Origin: Sipunculus nudus
Taxonomy: Eukaryota > Annelida > Sipuncula > Golfingiida > Sipunculidae
Reading direction: 5' to 3'
Assembly (NCBI GenBank): GCA_026874595.1
Contig: CM049309.1
Coordinates: 42,611,079-42,675,078 of the forward strand
Length of the DNA: 64,000 bases
Shown: piece by piece, positions 47,022 to 56,689 of the stretch
Numbering within the stretch: the first letter of the stretch is position 1
Layout of the letters: the number at the start of each line of letters is the position of its first letter
The notes under the pieces: generated by a model
What the model was told of the DNA's origin: nothing
The model's input: the letters and a program-made list of their open reading frames with translations, nothing else
Databases searched by the model: none
Position numbers and translations under genes: made by a program

Positions 47022-47026
47022 GAAAA
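47022..47026. repeat. Gypsy target-site duplication, left
   Basis: GAAAA directly precedes the left LTR and is repeated at 60,663-60,667 directly after the right LTR. A 5-bp duplication is usual for Gypsy-type integrases. Confidence 0.85.
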
Positions 47027-47224
47027 TGTCATGTCCTTAGGTACGTTCACAACCACACAAGAACAAAATGAACGACAACACATTTAATCACGGAGCGGAA
47101 GCCATCTTGGCATACAATGCAACTTACAAAGTAACTACGTCATACATGACACATGATCCCCAGTATAGTCACACAAAGTCCCGACAGGCGGCGCCAGCGT
47201 ATGGTGGGCATACCATATCTGACA
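47027..47224 (-). repeat. 3' LTR of the Gypsy element
   Basis: 198 bp, TGTCATGTCC...ATATCTGACA in plus orientation. Near-identical to 60,458-60,662. The polypurine tract (AAGAAGGGGGTATA on the minus strand) abuts it at about 47,225-47,238. Confidence 0.93.
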
Positions 47225-47238
47225 TATACCCCCTTCTT
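47225..47238 (-). promoter_or_regulatory. polypurine tract of the Gypsy element
   Basis: On the minus strand AAGAAGGGGGTATA lies directly before the 3' LTR, where plus-strand DNA synthesis would be primed. Confidence 0.7.
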
Positions 47239-47465
47239 AAATAAAGGTTTTAACCCTAGTCCACCTGAAACAGGTAACTTTAAAAGATAGTAAATCAGTA
47301 GTTATATGTTACTGTGATCCATTACAATATGTTCTTCACTAATAAAGTTACACTATTAATCTATTGTGTTCCGAGTGATTCTTAGTTTTCGCAGTATATA
47401 AGGCAATATTGTAAACTTACTATTGGAATTTTAAGACACACAGAACAACGGATATGACACATGTT

Positions 47466-47912
47466 TTACACAAAGTCTTTAAATCTCACTGGTTTCTTTC
47501 TTTCGCGCACAGGATTACGTCTGATGGTACATGGTTTTGGTGCGAGGTCTGAATCGTTGGTCGAAACTGGTACAGGGGAGTCCTGTACTGGTGCTGGAAT
47601 GTTTCCATCTAGTTGTACCTGCATATCCTCCTCTCTTGGTAACGTCGGTGAGTGGAAGATCACAGCATCTGGTCCTAGAATTTGCGGTGTATCCTCAGAA
47701 CGAGAACGAAGCTGATCAATATGTCGTTTCCAGACGTAATTTCCTACTGCAACTTGATAGTTTCTCGAACCATGTCGTTCAAGGATCGTACCAGCGATCC
47801 ATCGACGTCCATGGGCACCATAGTTTCTGGCAAAAATAGTTTGTCCCGGTTCGAAGTAACGACAGGTTTGTGACTTGATTCATACAGACTCAGGCGTACG
47901 AGAACGAACTTC
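47466..47912 (-). pseudogene. Gypsy pol C-terminal tail, separated by the LINE
   Basis: Minus-strand reading gives CRYFEPGQTIFARNYG, then GRRWIAGTILERHG, YQVAVGNYVWKRHIDQLR, and ends IRRNPVRERKKPVRFKDFV and stop. This is the post-integrase region typical of Mag-like Gypsy elements (the VWKRHIDQLR block and a basic RRNPxRxRKxPxRF end). It is cut off from the integrase core at about 47,905 by the CR1-like LINE, whose other junction is at about 56,689. A frameshift is likely near 47,870. Confidence 0.75.
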
Positions 47913-48197
47913 TCAGTGCTCACATTTTTACTTGGATTTTAATGGATTTTACGCTCTTAAACGGATTTTACAAGCACATGTTTTAGAAGACAAACTGTGA
48001 TATTCCAAGCATTCCCCTACACTGTGTGTTGGGGATGTTTGAGTGATATTTCAGCGACGGAAAAGTAAGTTTATCTATCATAACATTCAAGACGTGGCCC
48101 CTGGAAACTGTAAACAAACCCCGCTTCCTGTTCTCTCATCTTCCTATAAACAGTCACTAAGACGTTTTATCAACATATATTATACGCAAAAGAAATC

Positions 48198-50085
48198 ATG
48201 TCTGACAAACTGATTCAACAATCTAACATGCTGCTCGATAGCTTGCCTGTGCCGGCAAAAGAAAAACTCGAGCAAGCCATCAGAGACGTCACAAATAACT
48301 GGAATACCACTGTTCATAATATGAAGAAGTGTGACCTAAACAAATTCAGGAAAACAAAATGCAAGTCAGCAATCCAGGCAGAACTTGCCAATATAATCAC
48401 GTCAATACCAAAACCTGTACTTTCATGCAAAGCGTTATTCATATCTAATGGTATAAACAACAGAGTACAAACCAGATTGAGTGAAACCAGTGTTGCGGTC
48501 ATCGCTTCATCCCCAATTGAGAACAAAGGGTCAACAACAACAGACAACATCCAGGGGGATCTTTTCCAGAAGACCCCTCAAAATTCCAACTCAATGAGTC
48601 CATTACCTGAAATAAACTCATCAATACCTCAAGACTCTCTATTATCGCCAGCCTTTACGTCGCCTCCATCACCTCTGGATATTAGTGTAATGTCACACGC
48701 TGAGCTGAATGATAACACCCATTGCTCCCCTATTTCACACGCTAAGCTGAATGATAACACCCATTGCTCTCTTAATTCATACAATGAGGTGAACACAAAA
48801 TCAAACTGTGATAAACTAACACCTGATAAAGCTACATGTGAACGTCAGACACGTAATACAAAAAAAGTAACATCATTTAAAGTGCAATCAAAACACAACC
48901 TTGAAACCAAAGATCAAGAAGAATCTTATTGCTCTAAGGACTGTGTATATGATCGCAAGTATGCTGATGAATCTATGGTTCGATGCTGCATCTGTATGAG
49001 CTGGTTCCATCCAGTATGTGTAGGAGAGGATAGTGGAACTCTTGGCATCTGGACGTGTATAACGTGCAGAAACTATCCACACAAAATCAACCTCCTTGCT
49101 ACCCGCCTTGAGTCGCTCATTGAGATAAACATAGCCCTTCAAACCCAGATTAATGCCTTCATGGAACGTATCACTCCATCGAACTCAACACGATGCTGTC
49201 AATGCAAATGTAACGTAACAACAAACTGCCTTTTGTCATCACCAGTAAATGATCCACCCTCAACTCCAAAAATCAAGACCACTGCAACACAGACTACGCT
49301 GAATACCAGTACACCCATTACTCCTCTAAACTCCACACTATCAAATCCAACGAGTGAAGATTCGTCTGTAACAGCCTCAACTATCAGGTTCCGGGATAAA
49401 CGCCTGTCCTAGCACAGACGCTTCCACAGAACTACACAACGACTCCAATGTAAACCCAGCAACATGCCATGTAAACAGAGCTCAGAAGAAATCAGGGAAC
49501 TCTATGCCCAAGCCTTCACACGAACACAAACAACACAAAACAAGGCCCTGCCAATCCTCTTACGTAACTGTCCTGGGGGACTCAATGACAAAGAACTTGA
49601 ACTCTTCTGACCTCTCCGATGAAACCAAAGTCAATGTGCATGTGGACTCAAGTGTGTTTACTTTTGATCATGCTATTGATAGGATCAAGCAAGTCAAATC
49701 TGACCATCTTCTCATACACATCGGTACAAATCATGTAAGCAAAGAAAATGCAGACACTAGTATTCGTAAGTTCCGTAAGATTGTGCTAATTATAAAACAG
49801 ATTCCTAGTATAAAGCACGTCACAATTAGCACAGTGATTAGCAGACCCTCTAAGATATACTCTAAAAGAATAAGACTTCTGAATGCCGCACTAGAAATCT
49901 ACGCTGAAAAAAACGGATGGACTCTGCTAATGAATGATAACCTTGGTCCATTTACACTAAAATCTGACAACCTCCATCTAAACAAGAAAGGCTCAAAGGC
50001 CTTCCGTTCAAATATATGTGATGTAATCAAAATCCCAACCTCTCTTAAAAATTTTCACAAGCAAGCAGTAATAGAATTAACATGA
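48198..50085 (+). pseudogene. CR1-like ORF1: PHD finger plus SGNH esterase, one frameshift
   Basis: The first part (48,198-49,412, 404 codons) has a Ser/Thr-rich N-terminus and a PHD-type zinc finger: YCSKDC ... VRCCICMSWFHPVCVG ... WTCITC (about 48,925-49,070), followed by a coiled coil (LLATRLESLIEINIALQTQI). After a frameshift near 49,410 the second part (in frame to 50,085) has SGNH-hydrolase blocks: VTVLGDSMTKN (Ser nucleophile in GDS), LLIHIGTNHVS and the catalytic Asp-His block SDNLHLNKKG. PHD plus esterase ORF1 proteins are known in CR1-group elements, where the esterase is thought to aid membrane or RNA interaction. Its role here is inferred. Confidence 0.82.
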
Positions 50086-50091
50086 ACAGTA

Positions 50092-52652
50092 CCCCTTACA
50101 ACGAGAGTTACTTACCTGGTCACAACAATGACGGGTTCATTCCCGATTATCAAAACGTGCCTTCCTCAAACACGCATGATAATGGTACCTCAATTGAAAC
50201 ACTCCTACAGTGTATCTGATAGAAGAATGGCCTAACTATAATCCACTTAAATGTAAGAAGTCTTCCTCCCAAGTTCGACGAATTAGTGCTCCTCTTAAAG
50301 GTTGGTTCGGTCCATGTAGTATGTCTCACTGAGACTTGGTTGGACGATAGTATCGCAACCCATGAAATCGAAATCCCGGGGTATACTCTCTACCGAAAAG
50401 ACCAAAATAGACATGGTGGAGGTGTTGCCATTTATGTACAAAGTTCCTTGCAATCTACCGTATGTCCTTTTATTTCTAATGATCATCTAGAAGTAATCTG
50501 GGTCCAAATTCAATGGAACAGACGTAACTCTCTGATCGAGTGTATATATAGACGGCCTCACTCTGACAAAAGTTATTTACAACTTCTCTTCGATAACATT
50601 AGCCTTGCTATGGCTAAACATGTTCATACAGTGATCATAGGCGATTTTAATATTGATTTTAATAACCTCAAAGCGTCTATAAATGTTGAGTTGGTGAATA
50701 TGGCCACATCATACAACCTTCATCAACTTATAACCTCCCCAACTCGAGTCACCGCAACCTCATCCAGTATGATAGATTTGATTTTTACAAATACACCCGG
50801 TATTCACTCATCATCCGGCGTTATTCCGTGGTCACTTAGCGATCATTATATTATTTTTACCCGGCTCTCGGGAGGCAGTTGCCGAAAAGGAACCAAATTT
50901 GTGAGAGTTAGGTCCTTTAAGAAATTTGATCCCCTTGCCTTCAAGCGGTCCATTCAGTCATCATTAACATTTCACTGTCTTCCTGATGTAAATGATGTCA
51001 TCTCAGCCTGGAATCTATGGCGTGATGAATTTCTGACCATATGTAATAAACACGCACCTTTTAGAACGTTTAGAGTTAGAAATAATAGACACAATCCCTG
51101 GATGTCACCTGATATCCAGCGTCTAATATATAACCGAGAACGCATTCGTAAATCTGCTGTGTCAAATAATGATCCACAGCTGTGGGCACAGTTCAGGCGG
51201 TTACGTAATCGGGTCACTTGCATGATCTGTCAACTGAAATGTTCCTATTATAGACACAAGGCACAGTCATCAAAATCTCCCAAGGAGATTTGGCAGTCTT
51301 TAAAACACGTGATCAATCCAGTTAGCCGGGGTCAAGATAGTCCAGATCTAACTGCGGATGACCTGAATGACTTCTTTGCCTCAGTTGGAAAGACTTAAAC
51401 CAAAGCATTTACCAAAGATGTTGTGCAGGACCAACCTGATTTTACTGATTCTCGGTTTCCAATCCCTCAAATGAGCCAACAGGATGTCGTCAAACTTCTA
51501 GTCGCATTTAAGAATAAACATGGAATTGATGTCCTTAATATAACGGGGTTCTTACTTGGAGAGGCCGCGGTCATCTTAGCGCCATCGCTGACACATATTC
51601 TTAACTTATCACTCAGTACAGGAATAGTTCCTCCTGACTGGAAGTGTGCAAGGGTGGTACCCATTTATAAGGGTAAAGGGAAACTTTCTGATACTAACAA
51701 TTACCGGCCAATTTTGTTCACCAGCCATGTGATTAAAATCATAGAGAAGCACATTAAACGTCATCTCCTTAATTACTTAAACCACAAACGCTTGATATCT
51801 CCTGAACAAACTGCCTTTCTTGCAAACAACTCTACCCAAACTGCATTACATTGAATAGTTGATAATTGGCTGACAGTTATGAACTGTGGACGTGTAAACT
51901 CCATATGCTTTCTCGACCTTAAAAAAGGTTTTGATTCCCTAAATCACGATATATTATTGGGTAAATTAAAAAAGTATGGCGTAAATGGAAACTCGCACAC
52001 CTGGTTTTATAATTATTTATACAACCGAAAGCAGTTTGTCTGCTTCAATAACTATAATTCTGAGGTGAAAACCATCGATACAGGTGTACCACAAGGCACT
52101 CTACTTGGACCCATTCTTTTCCTACTATATCTTAATGACTTGCCTGATAATGTAACAGACGCAAAATGCTCGATTTATGCTGACAACATCACGCTATACG
52201 CAGACGGCATCGATCGTGAATCAGCACAACATAAGTTACAGGCTGCTGTAGACCAAGTTACTAAATGGCTTAAAAAAAACAAACTAATTGCATACGCCAC
52301 AAAATCAGCTACTATGCTTGTGAGTTCCAAGCAACGCAAACAATCAAATTCATTACAAATAATTATCGAAAAAAGATATTGTCCCGAATGTCGATGAATT
52401 TTCTCACCTTGGCTTGATCATTGACGCCCATCTCACATGGAAATCTCACACTTCTACCGTTTTTAAAAAGCTATGTTGCAAAATTGGACTTTTACATTGG
52501 CTCAGCAAATTTCTACCACAGAAGTTTTTAGTCACTATATATCACGCCTTTGTTCAACCCTCAATAGATTATAGCCTAACAGTATGGGGCAGCTGTCCCA
52601 GCACATTCCGTGCCGCAATCCAACGAATGAAGTGTCGTGCGGCTAGGATAAC
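50092..52652 (+). pseudogene. CR1-like ORF2, part 1: endonuclease and reverse transcriptase
   Basis: Starts at ATG 50,092 (MNSTPYNESYLPGHN). After a shift near 50,220 the endonuclease reads LTIIHLNVRSLPPKFDELV, CLTETWL, HTVIIGDFNIDF and SLSDHYIIF. Reverse transcriptase: VVPIYKGKG, NNYRPI, EQTAFL, motif A FLDLKKGFDSLNHDIL, GVPQGTLLGPILFL and motif C YADNITLYA. In motif C the second catalytic Asp is Asn (AAC, 52,185-52,187), which would abolish activity on its own. In-frame stops are at 51,396 and 51,852, and a frameshift lies near 52,370. The frame continues to RAARIT at 52,652, where the nested element interrupts it. Confidence 0.88.
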
Positions 52653-52929
52653 AAGTGACCCATGGGTCATGACGCTCAGCTGACTGGGAAGAGATTCGCA
52701 AAAGGAAATTTTATCACCAGAATGGTAGTATATACCCATTCAACTGAAGCATCAAACAGATTAACCAACAGGCCAAGATTTAGTCTGTATTTATATATCT
52801 CAAAAAAAGAGAAAAATGTGTAAACTTTTAAAACTAGAATACGGGTAACCAACAAGTGACTACATGTATCTGCCAAAATCGGATAGTGAGGCATGGATTG
52901 AGTGGCAAGGGGAAATAGAGTGAGGTATG

Positions 52930-53999
52930 TTGCATATTAGCATGGATGTCTGCAGCCTAAATGTGTATGTAGGTTGTGCCACCTACCACAAATCCAGAAA
53001 GCTGTCCAAGTTGTATACACCTGCAAAATTTTAGGCAGAAAAGTCAAACCACTACATGTATATGAGCGATTTTTGCCCATGGCAGACAAACAGACAAACA
53101 CTGTGCAAAAATCTTTGCAGGTAACCCCTCCAGTTTTGTGTATGATAAAGACCTATGTGAGATCTAAACACATGCACAATTTTGGCCCAATCGGTCAAAT
53201 GGTTCCTGAGATATGAGCTTGGATGTGTCCAGCGTTAACTAGAATGTAGGTGGCGCCACCTGTCATAAAATCAAGAAAGCTGTCCACGATGTATAAACCT
53301 GCAAAATTTTAGGCAGTTATGTCGAACCACTACAGAGAAATGAGTAATTTAGGCCACGGCAGACTAACAGACAGACGCTGTGCAAACATTGTTACAGGTG
53401 GCGCCACCATTTTTTGTGTATGTTACAGAGCTATCAAAGGGCTACATTTGTATAAATTTTATTTCCTGATCGGTCAAACGGTTCCCAAGATATAAGCTTG
53501 GATGTCATCAGCGTGAACGTGAACGTAGGTGGCGCCACCTGTCATAAAATCAAGAAAGCTATCCTGGATGTATACACATGACGAATTTCAGGTGAATTAG
53601 TCAATTCACTGCAGAGATATGAGTGATTTTAACCCAAGGCAGATGAACAGATGGACACTGTGCAAACATGGTTACAGGTGGCACCACCATTTTTTGTGTA
53701 TGTTATAAAGCAATCCAAGGGCTACATTTGTATCAATTTTATTTCCTGATCAATCGGTTCCCGAGATATGAGGGTTTATGAGTGGAAACAGACCCACAAA
53801 TGGACACTGGATAGAGAGGAAAGGTCAGAGGTCAATGCAAATTGGTTAGGCACCAGTTCACATGTGACCCGATAATAGGTGTAAGTTTGGGAAAAATCGG
53901 TCCATTAGTCTCCGAGGAGCTCTCTGGAAACGAACGCTGCCGCGGCGGAGGAACTCGGTCAAAAACATAGTATCCGCAAAACTTCGTTTTGGCGGATAC
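52930..53999 (+). repeat. type A palindrome array with terminal hairpin
   Basis: A higher-order period of about 280 bp. Exact GGTGGCGCCACC at 53,249, 53,397 and 53,528; variants near 52,971 and 53,677. Homologous to 32,880-33,766. It ends with the hairpin GTATCCGCAAAAC-TTC-GTTTTGGCGGATAC (53,970-53,999), where compared with the 33.7-kb copy both stem strands carry paired changes (TCTGC/GTGGA versus TCCGC/GCGGA). Confidence 0.85.
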
Positions 54000-55975
54000 A
54001 AAAATACAGGTGGCTCCACCAGTCTGCAGAAACTAATAAAAACACTTAATGGTCAATATCCATGCAAAAAATCATGGTGATCTCTGCATTAGTTGTTCAG
54101 ATACTTCAGTTTTTGTATCAAATTGTCCATTATTCTGAGGGATACTTCGGAGTCCTAGCTTGAAGGATATGGGTAACAGAGACCTAATTTCAAGTTTCCA
54201 CAGGCACCTTTCATGGGCCTCCTTGCATGACAAGAATGAAGATTCTAGGTCCAGTTGTTGCGATTTGTACCCTGTTGACAGATAACCACATCTTTAAAGG
54301 TCTCAAAAAAAAAGAAAAAAATTCGTAAAAATTTGAAAAAAAAATAGAGGTGGCACACCCAGTCTGCAGAAACTGATGGAACAGCTCATGATCAATATGT
54401 ATGCCGAAAATCATGACCATCAGTGTTGTAGTTATTGAAATACTGCAGTTTTTGTATCAAATTTTCCATTATTCGGGGGGGGGGGGGGTATTTTGGACCC
54501 ATACAGCTTAAAGAATATGGGTAACAGAGACCTAATTTCAAGTTTCCATGGAGACTTTTCATGGGTCTCCCTGTGTGTCAAGAATAAAGATTCTTGGTCC
54601 AGTTTTTATGATTTGTGCCCTGTTAACAGATGTTCATATCTTTAAAGGTCTCAAAAATACAGAAAAATTTTGTAAAAAAAACGAACAAACACAGGTGGTG
54701 CCACCAGTCTGCAGAAACTTATGAAACACTCCATGATCAATATCCATGCAAACAATTATGGTTATCTCTGCATTAGTTGTTCAGATACTTTAGCTTTTGT
54801 ATCAAATTTTCCATTATTCTGATCTGTACTTTGGAGTGCCATAGCTCAAAGGATATGGGTAACAGAGACCAAATTTCAGGTTTCCATGGAGACTTATCAT
54901 GGGTCTCCCTGTGTGTCAAGAATGAAGATTCTAGGTCCAGTCGTAACGATTTGTACCCTGTTGACAGATAACTACATCCTTAAAGGTCTCAAAAATGGAG
55001 AAAACAATTCGTGAACATTGAAAAATACAGGTGGCGCCACCAGTCTGACAAACTGATGAAACATCTCATGATCAATATGTATGTCGAAAATCATGACCAT
55101 CAGTGATGTAGTTAATGAGATATTGAAGTTTTTGTATGAAATTTTTGACTATTCTGGGGGGTAATTTTGGGCCCCATAGCTCGAAGGATATGGGTAACAG
55201 AGACCTAATTTCTGGTTTCCATGGAGACTTTTCATAGGTCTTAGTGTGTCGAAAATGAAGATTCTAGGTCCAGTCGTTACGATTTGTGCCATTCTAACAG
55301 ATGACAGCATCCTCAAAGGTCTCAAAAATAGAGGAAAAAATCGAAAAAATCAAACAGTACAGGTGGCGCCACCAGTCTGCAGGAACTGATCGAACATCTC
55401 ATGATCAATATATATGCCAAAAATGAAGACCATCAGTGATGTAGTTATTGAGATATTGAAGTTTTTGTATGAAATTTTTTACTATTCTGGGGGGTACTTT
55501 GGGGCCCCATAGCTCAAAGGATATGGGTAACAGACCTAATTTCTGGTTTCCAAGGAGATTTTTCATGGACCTCTCAGTGTGTCAAGAATTAAGATTCTAA
55601 GTCCAGTCTTTATGATTTGTGCCTTGTTAACAGATGTTCACATTTTTAAAGGTCTCAAAAATAGAGAAAAAAATTCGTAAAAAATCGAAAAATACAGGTG
55701 GCGCCACCAGTCTGCAGAGGGTGATGTAACATCTCATGATCAATATGTATGCCAAAAATCATGACCATCAGTCAAGTAGTTAATGAGATATTGAAGTTTT
55801 TGTATGAAATTTTTGACTTTTCTGGGGGGTACTTTGGGGCCACATAGCTCGAAGGATATGGGTAACAGAGACCAAATTTCTGGTTTCCAAGGAGATTTTT
55901 TATGGACCTCTCAGAATCACAAGTTACAAGGTTCTAGGTCCAGCGGTTACGATTTGTGCCTGGTTAACGGACGGA
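54000..55975 (+). repeat. type B ~335-bp tandem array, six units
   Basis: Units start with ACAGGTGGCGCCACCAGTCT or a variant at about 54,006, 54,347, 54,692, 55,028, 55,360 and 55,695, spaced 332-345 bp. Each unit has a palindrome, a CATCTCATGATCAATAT word, CTCGAAGGATATGGGTAACA, GGTTTCCATGGAGAC and ATTCTAGGTCCAGT..TTACGATTTG, then an A-rich spacer. The last three units keep the exact palindrome (55,030; 55,362; 55,697). The final unit passes into the GGACGGACAGACGG run. Confidence 0.9.
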
Positions 55976-56045
55976 CAGACGGACAGACGGACGACGGACA
56001 AAGAGTGATCGCTATAGCTCAGATGACTTTCAGTCAGCTGAGCTA

Positions 56046-56417
56046 ATAACAAAAAATTACGACCCAACTCAAAGAAGTTTAGATTTAGTGAAAGAAATAG
56101 GCTAATTGACAATTGAACAGCGATATTTGTACCTCCTATCTATTTTAACCTATAAATGCATAAATGATTTAGCCCCTTCATATTTATGTAAGAATTTTCA
56201 TATGGCAAAGGGCATTCATAATTATTCGACGCGGTTAACCGAAAACAAAAACTGTATCCTTCCGAAACCGCGTATTGAAGCCTTCAAGGCTACCTCTTTT
56301 TATGCAGGCAGTACTCTATGGAACTCCCTTCCTCGACACATTAAGTTTGCTTCTAATTTGCAGCATTTTAAAAAATTATCACGTTCGTACTTCTTCGATT
56401 TTACAATGATGTCATAA
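56046..56417 (+). pseudogene. CR1-like ORF2, part 2: C-terminal end
   Basis: Resumes after the ATAAC duplication with NYDPTQRSLDLVKEIG, a stop near 56,101, then LTIEQRYLYLLSI, YKCINDLAPSYL, YSTRLTENK and the CR1-type end FYAGSTLWNSLPRHIKF. This is the standard C-terminus of CR1/L2-group polymerases and is continuous in frame with 52,652 once the nested element is removed. Confidence 0.85.
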
Positions 56418-56670
56418 TCTTATCACAGCACGAAATTGTTCTAGATGTAATCGTTGCTCTTACCGCTGTTAGTACCGTCCCTTTTATTAATTTTATGATA
56501 TTATCATTCTCACAGTCTCATTATGTCTTTTATATTTCGCAATTGTACATGTACTTTTATGTATTTTTATTATCATGTTCCATTGTTTATAATATCTTGT
56601 ATATCTTGGAAGAGGGCCCTGCTTATAACAGAATTCTTATTCTGGTACAGGCCACCCTTCACAATATTAT

Positions 56671-56688
56671 AATAAATAAATAAATAAC
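56671..56688 (+). repeat. (AAAT)n LINE tail
   Basis: A short AATAAATAAATAAATAAC tail marks the CR1-like 3' end and its junction with Gypsy integrase sequence. Confidence 0.8.
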
Positions 56689-56689
56689 A

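Larger units (their letters stand above)
52653..56045 (+). mobile_element. 3.4-kb non-coding element made of GGTGGCGCCACC tandem repeats
   Basis: Its ends are AAGTGACCCATGGGTCATGA and GTCAGCTGAGCTA. ATAAC is duplicated on both sides (52,648-52,652 and 56,046-56,050), and removing one copy plus the element restores the CR1 frame exactly, so the borders are well defined. A 13-bp inverted repeat GCTCAGCTGACTG/CAGTCAGCTGAGC lies near the ends. The interior has a type A array (52,930-53,999) ending in a hairpin, then six ~335-bp type B units (54,000-55,975), then a GGACGGACAGACGG run and GATCGCTATAGCTCAGATGA. No protein is encoded. It is probably moved in trans by an unknown transposase. The short element at 44,228 shares both ends. 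Confidence 0.82.
47905..56688 (+). mobile_element. CR1-like non-LTR retrotransposon nested in Gypsy
   Basis: About 290 bp of 5' leader, ORF1 with PHD finger and SGNH esterase domains, ORF2 with endonuclease and reverse transcriptase, and a 3' end AATAAATAAATAAATAAC at about 56,671-56,688. It interrupts the Gypsy pol in opposite orientation and is itself interrupted at 52,653-56,045. Because ORF1 is nearly complete, this is close to full length. The left boundary is uncertain by about 20 bases, and no target duplication was recognised. Stops and shifts make it inactive. Confidence 0.88.

Noticed and set aside
54000-55975. CRISPR-like repeat array
   Set aside because: Units are ~335-bp whole repeats without short repeat/spacer alternation, in animal DNA with no cas genes.
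52653-56045. Helitron interpretation of the 3.4-kb element (it ends in GAGCTAA)
   Set aside because: The start is not TC, the insertion is not between A and T, and a 5-bp ATAAC duplication is present, which Helitrons do not make.
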